From Linderina pennispora (lineage: Eukaryota > Kickxellomycota > Kickxellomycetes > Kickxellales > Kickxellaceae), in the NCBI RefSeq assembly GCF_002104995.1, contig NW_024468441.1:1-19074 (forward strand): 19,074 nt of DNA, in the 5' to 3' direction. The notes under the pieces were generated by a model. It was not told the origin of the DNA, made no database searches, and worked only from the letters and a program-made list of their open reading frames with translations. The stretch's first letter is position 1, and each line of letters begins with the position of its first letter. Both the position numbers and the translations under genes were made by a program. Positions 7,515 to 17,592 of the stretch are shown in pieces.

Positions 7515-10500
7515 TCAGTTGTTCAGGCCCTGCCGCTTGCGCGACGAGATCACCTTGTCGATGCGCTTGCTGCGCATAATGCTGGCCAGCTCCTGGTTTG
7601 GACGCTGCGACACATTGCTGTGGGTGTTTCTGGTGTATGCATCCAGGGTTGCCTGGCGCGGCCGGGGTCTCGGAATCCTGCGCGCTGCGGTGCCCCATGA
7701 TGGTTCGCAGCAGCGGGACCAGGGTCTCGTTGGTCTTGTCCTCGTCCACCCGAGCTTGTCCGCCAGGAACCCGCGCATCAGCTCCATGTTTGGCGTGCCC
7801 CACTCGAACCGTGTTTTGGATTCATCCACCAGCGGGGTAAAGTACGCGTGGACGACACGCGGGTCCGGGAACCGCGTCGGCATCTCGGAATTGCGCACAA
7901 CACGGGCCAGCCGGCGGTGCAGAGCAGTGGCAACTAGCTCCTCCGGGATGCTGGCGCCAGGCAATACGCCCCTGACTGCATCGCACCACTCGCGGAACCG
8001 GGTCAGCGCGCCTACTACTGCGTCTTCGTCTTCGACCACGACCGCGTGCTCGCTGCCAACGCTGGGGCCAAACTCCGCCAGTGCCTCCATGGCCAGCACC
8101 GGGCCAATGCCCTTGATTCCCACCGTATAGTCGCTGCCCAGCAGGCACGCCATGAACACGAAATCGCGGCGCGACAGGCTGGTGTCGCGAAACACATTGC
8201 TGCCCGTGTACAGCTCGACGAACTTGTCCTTTTGGAAGAAGTTCCGGTACACGCGCGTGGTATCTGTGGTGTGCAAACAGGAACGCATCTGAGTCGTCGG
8301 TGACCATTCCGTCGACCAGTCCGAGCTCAACCAGCCGCGCGCACTGGGCCTCAGCTTCCATTGGCGCAGTGACATACGGAACTCCAAACATCGTCAATAG
8401 CATACGCACATCCTCGACCATATCGCTGTCCATCGTTGACGCGTCACGCCGACTGTCGCGCACACGCGCGCGCAAGGACTGCAGCTCATTTTCGAGCTCG
8501 GCGCGCATGCCCTCGTAGCTGCTGCGCTTTGCCTGCTGTTCGGGGTCGATTGACCGCTTGAGCTTGTCGACAAAGTGTGCGTACTCGTCCTGCTCGTTGC
8601 GCATCAGCTCTGCCTGCTGCTGATCCATAGCCGCCTCGTCATCGTCGTCGTCATGCTCAGCAGACTTTGCGTCCAGGGCTATGGCCGAGTCCTCAGACGC
8701 CTTGCACTCAGACTTGCCAATGTCAGCATCGCTGGCCTGCTGTTCCACAATTGCTACCGAGCTGTCTACATCGTCCTCGCTGTCGCTATCTATGTTGTGC
8801 ACTGCAATGCCCGTGGTCCGGTGCTTTTTTGTTTGTGGGAGGATATCGGCCGAATCCTGGGCAAACAGCTCGGCCTTGGCAAATACAAGATCGCGCTTAC
8901 GCTGCTCGTCATGTGCGGCCTCGGGCTCATCGGCAAATTGCGTCATACCGCGCGGCAAATCGCTGCCAGCAAGCAAGGAGCTGCTTTCGAGGGCAATCAC
9001 CTCGGGCGAGCCCGTGCCAGAAATTTCCTCTGGCTCCACCACCTGGTGCACCTGCGGGTGCTGAGCAGGCATTTCCCTGGCCTCGCGCCACTTCACGGCA
9101 TACGACAGGTAGTTGGACAGCAGCGCCAGCGGTGGAGACCCTGGCACGTAGCTGCTGCACCTCCTCGTACGCATCGACATCTAGTACTGCCCCGTCCAGC
9201 TCCGGCTCTTCGAGATCAAGCTCCGGCTGTTTTTCGAACTGTCGTGACGCCTTATGCGCCATCATACGCAACGAGTCGAGTCTCTCTCCAGCAGCCACCT
9301 CTGCATGTTCACGCGGATAAACGGGTCCGCATCGAGCATCGCTGGCGTCGCCAGGTTCATCCAGATGTTCAAAAAGTCCTGCACACTCATCGCCACAATT
9401 GTGTACTCCTCGCGCTCGCGCTGCTGCCGGATCTCCTCCTCACGCTTACGGTGCAGCTCCTCCAGCTGTCCATAGTCGCCGTACAGGGCCAGCAGATTGG
9501 CATTCGCCTCGATGTCGCTGACGGCTACTTCGCTGTTGCTTTCGTAGTTGCCGTAGTCCAGGTCGTTACTAGCGAGAGCGCTTGACCCATCTGATTCGAT
9601 TGCCAGGTCGTCGAATGAGCTGGCCATCGGCGACCCGCCGCCATCTGCTGTACATCCGGATACTCCGCTGTATTGCCGGTGACGGGTACTGCATCCTGCA
9701 CAATGTGTGTCGGGTGGGCGGATCCGAGACCGTGTGGCTGAAGGTGGGCTGGTGCTACTGATGCCCCGGCCGGCTGCATATTTGCATAGGATGTGGCGTT
9801 GGTCCCATCGGGTCCAGGCTGTCGGAGCACAATGCTCTGTGGCTGGTGAGGCTGGTGAGGCTGGTGCAGATGGGACGGGTACCCGATCTGATCAGTTGCT
9901 GGCGCTGCTGGTGCATGGAACCGCGGCTGCTCGTTTTCGATATCGACATCCTCAAACGCGTCGGAATCGTCTTCAGCATCGACATCCTCTTCGTCACTGC
10001 TAATCATTATTTCGTTGCTAGGTGTACCCTCCTCAACCTCCTCTTTCGCTGCACCGCCGCCACTCATCTTCAGTGTCCATCCACCACCTGGCTGGCTGCT
10101 CTTGATCAACGTGTACTCGCGATTCCTCTCCGACGCAACACGCCCACTGGTGACCTGGCCAGGAGCAAGCGCCGTGACTCTGTGCCCAGCCCCGGTGACC
10201 TCGAGCCACTGCTGCGTCAGGTTATTGCGCTTGACCAGGCTGCTGATCTGCTGCTTGCTAAAGTCCATCGACGTGTTGGACGACTCGAGCATAGCCTGCA
10301 GCCGGTTGTGCGATGTCTGGCGAGACCGCACCTTTAGCGCCACTATCAGGTCGTGCTGGTCCTCGGCCGACAATGCCTTGAATGCTGCGGAATCGGTGTC
10401 GATCGCTATTTCGTCCAGGTTGTTGATGCTTCCCGCGTTCTTTGTCACCAGTGCCAGGAGCTGACGCAGGTCATCCGGATGGGCCATCCGCATATCGTCC

Positions 10501-11242
10501 CTGTTGCCGAGCCGTGTTGCCAGCGCCTCATTTTCCATGGGTGGCAATTCATATTCGTCTCGCTTCCGCTTTTTTCGCCGGGCTTGGCGTGTGGTGTTCT
10601 CTGCCGGTGCTACAAGGGGAAAAGGCAGTTAGTACATGGACCTGAACTCGTGTGCCACTCCCAGGGACTCGGATATTTCTAGACCTATGTCGCTGCCCTC
10701 TCGTCAGAGAACGCACAAGAATCTGAGTTGCAAAAAGGCCCCCCCATTCAGCCATGTTCTCCAGTCTCTACATTCCAGCGGGCGACCGGAGGAAGAGAGA
10801 GCCCGTCCCCACGCACAACTACCATCCTAAAATTACCGTACCTGTCTCCATCCACTGCTTCCTCTGCTGACCCATCCACGCCCTCTAGTGCTTGCAGTTT
10901 CAGCCTTGTCTGCAGCAATTGCTGTGCCGCGTGCTTCGCATCCCGCGTTCTTTCCTCCCTCCTTGCCTGCCTCTCAGCGACCGTCGCCTTCTTCAGCTCG
11001 GGCGCAGCACCGTCAAAGACAAAGACTGGCCGGATGTCGTAGAACAGTAGCTTAGAGATACGCCGGTAAAACCCGAGAATGTGCGCCTCCTCCAAGGGAT
11101 TCCCGTCGTCGTCCCGCATGGCCTTGAAAAGCTGGTACAGCCAGATGGACGCATCTACTGCCAGCCGCTTGCCTGCCAGTGTCTCGAGGCGCACCGGTCG
11201 CCCTGACGGTTCTAGCAGCGTCCATAGTCCCTTGACTCCCAT
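7515..11242 (-). CDS. RAD2: RAD2/XPG (ERCC5) nucleotide excision repair endonuclease, frame-broken
   Basis: Rad2/XPG makes the 3' incision in nucleotide excision repair. The start MGVKGLWTLLEPSGRPVRLE is the family N-terminus; AVDASIWLYQLFKAM and DIRPVFVFDGAAPELKK carry the first two catalytic Asp residues. One intron (10610 to 10836) follows, then the XPG-specific block DEYELPPMENEA and a long acidic spacer typical of XPG and absent in FEN1. The I-domain holds TAPMEAEAQCARL, GMVTDDSDAFLF and ACLLGSDYTVGIKGIG, so all expected catalytic acids are present. VYRNFFQKDKFVE, LGWTEDKTNETLVPLLR and a basic C-terminus follow. QATLDAYTRN near 7650 resembles a PCNA-binding box. The joined length of about 1,165 residues is close to human XPG (1,186). 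Frame changes are needed near 9635, 9270, 9150, 8270, 7760 and 7660; the one at 9635 fits a missing G in GGCGGG. Function is likely intact if these are sequence errors. Confidence 0.9.
9841..9866. repeat. 9-bp tandem repeat (GGCTGGTGA) inside RAD2
   Basis: The unit GGCTGGTGA occurs twice and then eight of its nine bases, in frame with the RAD2 spacer. On the coding strand it gives a short His-Gln-Pro repeat (HQPHQPHQPQ). It is probably a length-variable part of the disordered spacer. Confidence 0.85.
10610..10836 (-). other. Intron of RAD2 with perfect TACTAAC branch point
   Basis: On the minus strand the acceptor TTTTCCCCTTGTAG ends at 10610, and the branch sequence TACTAAC (10634 to 10628) lies 18 bases before it. 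The donor that keeps frame is GTAATT at 10836, joining DRY to APAENTT in phase 1. GTACGG five bases earlier looks better as a donor but would lead to a stop after STGREHHTPSP. Confidence 0.8.
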
Positions 11243-11518
11243 GTGTTAGTCTGCAGTGCGGAAGGGTGCCGAAATTGCCGTCTTGAATTACACTGAGAAT
11301 GAACGACACAAAAGCGAAAAAGTGGCAATTGTTGTGTCAAGGCGGAACAAAATAAACAACCGCAGTCGTCCAGTGTCCCTCCAGTTGGTTAGCCGGCTCG
11401 AGAGGAGTTGTTTTCTTCCTTTGGGGTGACGTCCTCTGAGCTTTAGTGCCAACCCGGAAATGCTAGAGAATAAAAGTTTGAACAGAAAGGCCCAAATAGC
11501 GCTTTGGAGAAAGTATGC
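11243..11518. other. Divergent intergenic region upstream of RAD2
   Basis: This 276-bp stretch lies between the RAD2 start and the candidate gene on the plus strand. It is probably promoter sequence. I see no RNA gene or recognisable protein. Confidence 0.4.
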
Positions 11519-11521
11519 AAA

Positions 11522-12151
11522 ATGCGGTTGTCAGCAGGAGAGAAGAGCCCAAGGAGTCTAAAAAACAAAAAGGTCCCTGGCGTCAAGCCTCAGGCGAGGG
11601 TGTTTCCATATGGAGGAACGCTGGTTTGGCCAATTGGACCCAGCTATATCTAGCCCCTCACCGCGCTTGCAAAACCAAAGTCGAGCGCAGGGCGGTCCTG
11701 GTAGCGGATCAATGCTGGCACCGCTAGCTGCTGCGAGATTCTGGCACCAAGGCGTTCTCTCAAGGTGCCACAGATGAGCAGCCAAGATCTTCCAGTTCCA
11801 CAACGAACATAGCGTCGATGGGCAACTTTCCGGTGCCGCTCCTTAATGGCAGGCTGGCCTAAGGCGTCCAGTGTGCTGGACACGAGCTTCGCTGTGGAAG
11901 GTCTTATCCGACTCATCATAAACGGGACGGCTCACCCGTGACTCATGCTGGCTTGCCCAGACGAGCTGATCCTAGGCCACCCCCTTTTCCGCAAGAGTTT
12001 GGAGCTGCCTGATGAACAAAAGCCAGGCACACGAGTACTAGCCCCCTCCCCCTTTCAATCCATATCCGCTCGCCCCAGATCCCCCTATTCGCGTACCCGG
12101 CTTTTTAGCCAGGGCACCTGGGATCTGCGGCAGCGTATATCCAATATGTGA
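11522..12151 (+). CDS. Unrecognised Ser/Pro-rich candidate gene, frame-broken
   Basis: I do not recognise this protein. Coding-like segments run one after another on the plus strand in shifting frames: from ATG 11522 with SAGEKSPRSLKNKKVPGVKP and ARVFPYGG, then FGQLDPAISSPSPRLQNQSR and GSMLAPLAAARFWHQGVL, then TNIASMGNFPVPLLNGRLA, then SSVLDTSFAVEGLIRLIING, then CPDELILGHPLFRKSLELPD, ending with TWDLRQRISNM and a TGA at 12149 to 12151. The low-complexity Ser/Pro composition suggests a partly disordered protein. It would be divergent from RAD2 (about 280 bp) and convergent with the next minus-strand gene, a spacing that fits the compact layout of the window. An alternative minus-strand frame (11650 to 11919) is also open, so the strand is not certain. 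Confidence 0.3.
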
Positions 12152-12213
12152 AAGGATGTGTGTATTCAACAAGGAAATGATATAGTGTGCTGTGTATGTA
12201 ATCGACTTTTTCG

Positions 12214-13159
12214 TCAGTGGTTTATACGCATGTGGTGCTGGAGCTGGTTTATGTCGAGGGCAAAGTACTCGGTGCAAAACGGGCAGTGAAAGACCTGGAT
12301 TCCCAGCGCAAATGACTGGGCGTGTGCGTTTCTGAAACGGCACATGAGCAACCTCGTATATCCTAAAACTCGCTGTGCCTTCTGGGATATATTCAACAAA
12401 ATTTTGCGGTCTGCCGACTAGAACAAGGGCGCTATAGAGCAGAAATCTGTGGTGGGGAGAGGAAATAAAAAGGGCTGGTCAACGAGCGGAGGCTCACGGC
12501 TTAGAATGAAACACTGGTTACGCAGGTGTGATGGTGCTGGTGTCGTCAGAGAGGCGCAGGAAAAGCCGCGACTGACACGGGTTGCAATGAAGGGAAATCG
12601 GAAGCTCAGCAGAAAAGTATGTAGATGAAAGAAAAAGACGAGGCCTGCTTGGCATCAAAGGTTGGGTGGAAGAAGAATGAGGCGGCTTCAGCGAGGCCCG
12701 TCTTTTAAATCTGCGTCAGCTACTACCGGATTCAGAGGGCCGCATCTGAATTGTAAGTGGATGCTGCCGCAGTCCTTGGGGCAGGCATTGCAGCATTTGG
12801 CCGAGGTGATTTTGATTGTTGCAGGTGGGACGAAGCGAGAAGAAAAACAAACGCGGTTCCTCCCAGTCTTGCATTTACAGACGCGTATCTGTAACAATCG
12901 GAGGCCCTGTTTGTTGTTGCCCTCCCCCATTTCTCTTTGGCCCGAGTGAGAAACATCCGCAAATTTGTCGCTCACTGCCAGTACATGCATCGCGGAACAA
13001 TGGCTTTTTTGGTCGATACATGGTGTGCCCTTTGAACATCTCGTCAATCATTCCTTCTTTGCCTTTTTGCAATACTGAAATGGCGTTCACTCTTCTCCTC
13101 TCAGACGCACAGCCTGCACAGGCTGTGCGGTCCGGAGACACACGCCGGCTCGCATTCAC
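12214..13159 (-). CDS. Unrecognised Cys-rich candidate gene, possibly zinc-ribbon/OB-fold protein
   Basis: I do not recognise a specific family. Reading the minus strand from 13159, coding-like segments in shifting frames are ISVLQKGKEGMIDEMFKGHT and MYRPKKPLFRDACTGS (near 13070), RFVPPATIKITSAKCCNACP followed by KDCGSIHLQFRCGPL (near 12780), ISLHCNPCQSRLFLRLSDDT (near 12580) and NISQKAQRVLGYTRLLMCRF (near 12380). The end is FHCPFCTEYFALDINQLQHH-MRINH, spaced like a C2H2 zinc finger, with TGA at 12214 to 12216. CxxC pairs before a strand ending in LSDDT recall the zinc ribbon plus OB-fold of RPA1 or POT1, but I cannot confirm either. The stretch between about 12400 and 12520 has stops in every frame and may hold an intron. 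It lies between the AAA gene and the plus-strand candidate. Confidence 0.3.
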
Positions 13160-13322
13160 ACATCGCTTCTAGCCAATAGCGCCCCCTTGGGCTCCTTAGA
13201 AAACAGGCTGCACACTCGACGGACGCTCCACTTTGTCTCTATTTGAAAATCACACCAGGACCACCACATGTGCTGGTAGCACAGGATATCGCGCGCACTT
13301 GGCAATAAATATCCACACCAGC

Positions 13323-15652
13323 TCACTGCTGATTGTCGTCGACCTTATCGAGTGCATCCATGAAATCCTCCATGCTCAGCGCAATAGCGTCAGCATCGCT
13401 GCGCATGGCTGCCAATCCTGCTTCCCGGAACAGCTGCTCCAGCTCAGCACCACTGTAGTCGGATGTAAGCCGCGCGAGCTCATCCATACGCACATCGGCC
13501 TCTAGCGGCGAATTACGTGCCAGCGTCTGCACAATCCCCGCGCGGTCCTCAAGTGCGGGCATCCCCACATGGACCAGCTGGTCAAATCGCCCTAAAAATA
13601 GAAGCCAGCGAGTATTCATTAGCGCCTTTTCGCCTCGTAGATAACCAGCGCGCTCCCTCTCCCTGCTTCCACACCGAAAAGCAAGCGCATTTCGTTGGGG
13701 GGAGACAGGGTGGCAGAGATCAACTGATAGCCGACTTTACCCCTCCACATCATTTGCTATCGCTCGCAGGAGGTCTCCCCAAATACACGTCGTGCTCAAG
13801 CAGGCAGACAGCCGGGCCTGCCCCTGCCTTGTTCGCACATAGCTCCACGTCAGCGATAAGACTTACCTGGGCGTAGAATCGCATCATCGATCTTATCAAT
13901 CTGGTTGGTACATCCCACGGCAATGACGCCCCTGGCCTCATGCACGCCGTCCATCTCGTTGAGCAGCGTGCTGAGCACACGCAGCCCTGGCCCCCCGCTC
14001 TCTACAGACGACCACTCCGCTTGGCCGCAATTGCGTCCAGCTCATCCATAAATATCACACACGGGGCTGCAGCCTGCGCTGCCTGGAACAGACGCCGTAG
14101 CCGGGCCTCAGTCTCGCCCAGGTACTTTGAGAACAGCTCAGATCTACATAGCACATACTTCTCTGCATCAGTTCTAATCGATCTCAGGATACACTGCGAA
14201 TTGCGCAATGAAGCCACTTACCCACGGATGCAGATCACATTGCATGAGCTATCTGCAATCATCGCCAGTGCCATTGCGGTTTTCCCGCAGCCCGTTGGTC
14301 CGTGGAGAAGAACGCCCGTCGGTGGCTTAATGCCCAGCCTCGACGATGTTTCGGACGTCGCCAACTTCATAAACCGTTGCAACATGCTCTTCACCGGACC
14401 ATATCCTCCAATGTCCGCCCACGTCTTTGTCGGCAGGGCACACTCAAACTCGAGCTGCTGCGATGGTCGCACAATCTGCAAGGCATCAGCAAAATCTAAC
14501 CATTTTGGCGCCGAGCTGCCCACCCTTTCCCGCCTTCTTGCACATCCTGCAGCGACAATTGCGAAAAGCTTTCCACAAGCGGGCATCAAGCATTGCATTC
14601 CGCAGTCCATTGTCTGCGCGAAGCATCCGCAGGTACGCCTGGCGGCATAAATTGCACAGATCACGCGCAACATATCCAGCGGTTGCCCGGGCAATTCGGG
14701 AAATCAACGACGAATCACCTGGCTCCGTGCCACCTTCAGTTCGAGAATACTTGGCAACTGCATACTGCACAATTTTTTCACGCCGTGGTCGGGTTGGAAC
14801 AGGGATCTCGAGCGCATGCTGCACTACAATGCTGCGCTTGATGCTGGCCGGCATGGATGTAGCTGGCCGAGTCGACTCGAGGATCATGAAGACAGATGGC
14901 GGCAGGCTCTGCGTGAACTGAAGGAACTGCATGCCCAACTTGCCTATTTCCTGTGTCAGATCCCGGTCGGCCAAGACGTCGACTCGATCCAAGACAATAA
15001 CGGATGCCGCTGCTGCGCCTGCCCGTGCGTGCAGATCGGTGAATGCCTGTTTGACGTACTCATCAGCGGATTCTGTACCATTAGCGGTAACCACAATATC
15101 GCCGAGGCTGCTGTTGATCACAGGGTACGGAAGAGACTGCAGCGCGCTCTTGATAACTGCGCTCTTTCCGACGCCTGCTGTGCCGTGAACAAATATGACC
15201 TGCATTGGCTGCGTGTTGAGCTGACGGTAGTGCTGATGACTAGCAAAGTAGCTACGGACCTCTGCCGAGAGTCCTGCTGCTACATCATTGTACCCTGGGA
15301 CAAGGTCGTCAGACATAGCTTCTTTAACTATCCTGAACTCTGTTGTCGACAGTGCGTTCCCCTCAACGACTCATCTGATGCTGCCTCTCCGGCGAAAAGT
15401 GTCAAAATAGAGAATGTAACGCTTGGCTTCCAATGATAAGCGATACTGTTTGGCCCCTTTCAAGTTTCCTGCCACGCAACTGACGACGGATAACTCTCTG
15501 CCACAGCTTCCTGTTGTAGATGCTAGCTATACTGCTATCTGATCTTTCCGAATCGGTTTGGTCGCAGCCCCAAGGTATGAACGTCTCCTTGCAGCTGCTT
15601 TGTGCCTGAAAATTACGTTTAGAAGCTCGGCACACGACTCTGCTGCTACCAT
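13323..15652 (-). CDS. Type II AAA ATPase, AFG2/SPATA5-like, frame-broken
   Basis: Two AAA modules are present. D1 (near 15190 to 14650) has Walker A HGTAGVGKS, a Walker B-like VIVLDRVDVLADR lacking the catalytic Glu, and a C-terminal lid GYVARDLCNLCRQAYLRML as in SPATA5L1/AFG2. D2 has TWADIGGYGPVKSM, Walker A GPTGCGKTAMA, SELFSKYLGETEARLRRLF, an intact Walker B CVIFMDELDAIAAKR, RVLSTLLNEMDGV, sensor 1 VIAVGCTNQ, an Arg-finger region LRPGRFDQLVHVG and the lid TSDYSGAELEQLFREAGLAA. The AFG2 group releases factors from maturing pre-60S ribosomes; PEX1 is a less likely alternative. Two introns lie in D2. Upstream of the ATG at 15316 coding character continues (YNRKLWQRVIRRQLRGRKLE, SLEAKRYILYFDTFRRRG) through an in-frame TGA at 15371 to 15373, so I place the start at 15652 tentatively. 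Frame changes occur near 15600, 15450, 14530 and 14020. About 660 codons are shorter than AFG2 (about 780). Confidence 0.75.
13592..13866 (-). other. Second intron of the AAA ATPase gene
   Basis: The donor GTAAGT begins at 13866 right after CGC-CCA-G and the acceptor CTATTTTTAG ends at 13592. The 275-base intron is removed in phase 1 and joins AILRP to GRFDQLV, recreating the conserved LRPGRFD motif. This makes it secure. Confidence 0.9.
14144..14221 (-). other. First intron of the AAA ATPase gene
   Basis: The donor GTAAGT begins at 14221 and the acceptor TATGTAG ends at 14144, giving 78 bases. Splicing joins NVICIR to GSELFSKYLGE, the expected continuation of the second AAA domain. Confidence 0.9.
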
Positions 15653-15709
15653 TATGCTATAGTGCTTAGAATAGTTGATAAACATTCGACTACCCATACA
15701 ATCTGCCAA

Positions 15710-16198
15710 TGATTTTTACTGTATTCCAGCCCAGTACTATTCGGATATTTTGGGCTAAAATCGCAAGCATCCATTCAGCACCTCCAAATACCCTAAAGCG
15801 CCTTCCCCTCGAAAAGCAGCTTGTATCAATATGGCTCCGGTCCTGATTAAACAAACATATATGAAATGCCTAGGTTCACCCGCTGTTTGCTTTCGATAAT
15901 GAGTCGAATGAACATCCTCGATAGATAAGCATAAATCTAGATGGCGATGTCACGATGGTTGACCGATAAATAAAGTCATTTGAAAAATTATTACGTGTAT
16001 ACCAGAAGCAAGAATCCATACTAGTGGTTTGAAAAAGTAATTTGCTTGCTATTTAGAAGCTATGCAACTACGTTGGCTGCTTCTCGTAATGTCGCAATAC
16101 AAAAAGTTTCTTGCAAATGTGGGCTGATCATTCCATTCTGTATTATAAATTGAGTTTCTATATCCTAAGCAACACAGCCGTGAAGGATAGTTTACTCT
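15710..16198. other. AT-rich region without a recognised gene
   Basis: Between the AAA gene and the M16 remnant lies AT-rich sequence with many stops in all frames. A minus-strand frame continues from the M16 remnant to a stop at 16049, but after ALGPIIVIR it no longer resembles the family. I see no RNA gene. Confidence 0.45.
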
Positions 16199-17590
16199 TA
16201 TGACAATTATAGGTCCCAATGCCTTGAGCTCGAACTTGTCCAGCTCTGCAGAGAGCTCAGTACCGGGAGGGGTCAGAAAGACCGCATGCAATGGATGGCA
16301 AGGAGCTACAAACCACTTCAGGTGGAGGCCATATACTCGTCACAAGTCAGCACTCGTCACGACACTAATACGTGTTTGGCTTCAAATGTGTATTGATTAG
16401 CCGACGCAAATCCAAAAAGGCTATTGTAATTGCAGCTGGTTGCTTGCCGATGAGAAGAATATTGTGAGTATGCTAATTCATACACAATCGCTGACCTGAC
16501 AATGTTGATGCCAAATTCGGATACATATTTATCCCAGTGCTCGCCAACACCAGACACGAATGTTGGCATTTCCAAAATGGCCATGGATGCATCTGATGCC
16601 CGATCGACATCAAGTACAAGCATGCCAGACCGTAGGTTTAGATAAAAGGATAGAGTGTACCCAAAGCCCTTGCTGCGAATCGCATTGCAGAATGGTCCGC
16701 CTCTGCGCTGTAGCAACAAAGCCAATATTTCAAGTGCATAGTAGTCATTGCCTAGGAGATTGACTAGCTGCCCCTTGAATGGTCTACCAGCTGTCCGCGA
16801 TGTGTAAATGTTACATTCGTAACAGATACGCACGGCACCTGTTTGAAGAGCTGGCAGAATGATTTGAATGTTCAGTGGATGTGAAGGACTTGGGAACTGA
16901 GAATATCACAAACGCGGAACGAATGTACTGGCGAAGTATCGATTTCGCTAGTTATTGTCAGCTGCTTACTCCGAAAACTTTTCAGACCAGCACTGCCAGT
17001 CTTGGGCCAGCTTGTCCATGAACCTTGTGTTTTTCTCCTGCTGACTGCTTGAGGAAGTGAATATCCAAAATGCACTTATTTTATGGCTGAGCCGACGAGA
17101 GGGGCTATTGCGATTCTGTGTGGTATAATTCCATGCTTTATCCTTGAACATATAGTTGCTGAATCATTTGCGGTTAGTGATGTTGCTGAAGAGCTTCGGT
17201 GGGGCAGTTAAGGTACGCTCAACGGTAAAACCAGCATACATCAGAGATCGAATGAGCAATCGACTGGCCTCCTCCATATCCTCATGCGTAGACTTTAACT
17301 CCGCATGGAGCAGGTTGAAGCCTCGATCAAAGCCAGGACACCTAGAAACAGTAGCAGAAGCCAGATGGTGATCGAACTCAATGCAGCTGATACGCCAGGC
17401 TGTGTTAGACACTTCACCACTGTAGGAAACTCCAGACAGACGAACAAGGTCAGCTGTTGGTACGATATCCTTGAAAAGGCCAGGTGTGGATGGGATCATT
17501 AGGCAGATCTGGGATAGGAACATCAATAGAGCAGGAAACGCAACATCCAACTCAGTCGTGGACAGCAACAAGGAGAGCATGGTCCAGTTG
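16199..17590 (-). pseudogene. C-terminal half of an M16 metallopeptidase (Sdd3/YOL098C type)
   Basis: Segments in shifting minus-strand frames match the C-terminal half of the large M16 peptidases of the Sdd3/YOL098C group: FPALLMFLSQICLMIPSTPG near 17550, RLSGVSYSGEVSNTAWRIS near 17440, RSLMYAGFTVERTLTAPPKL near 17230, QLVNLLGNDYYALEILALLL near 16740, RRGGPFCNAIRSKGFGYTLS near 16700, YLNLRSGMLVLDVDRASDAS near 16650, and HAVFLTPPGTELSAELDKFE near 16270. The N-terminal half, with the zinc-binding HxxEH motif, would lie upstream of 17590, but there the ABC transporter begins on the opposite strand. The copy therefore cannot be an active peptidase as it stands. It is more AT-rich than the RAD2 region and more diverged, so decay is likelier here than in the other genes. 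The exact 3' end is uncertain. Confidence 0.6.
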
Positions 17591-17592
17591 TT

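Noticed and set aside
8575-9585. A 336-codon plus-strand frame opposite RAD2
   Set aside because: It is the antisense shadow of the RAD2 acidic spacer and I-domain, whose sense frames match XPG.
10842-10847. GTACGG as the RAD2 intron donor
   Set aside because: The better-looking donor gives the wrong phase and an early stop; GTAATT at 10836 restores the conserved DEYELPP block.
14486-14580. A 25-base intron (GTTAGA to TTGCAG) to explain the AAA frame change near 14.5 kb
   Set aside because: It is too short for a spliceosomal intron and would remove WLDFADALQ, which fits the family; an indel is simpler.
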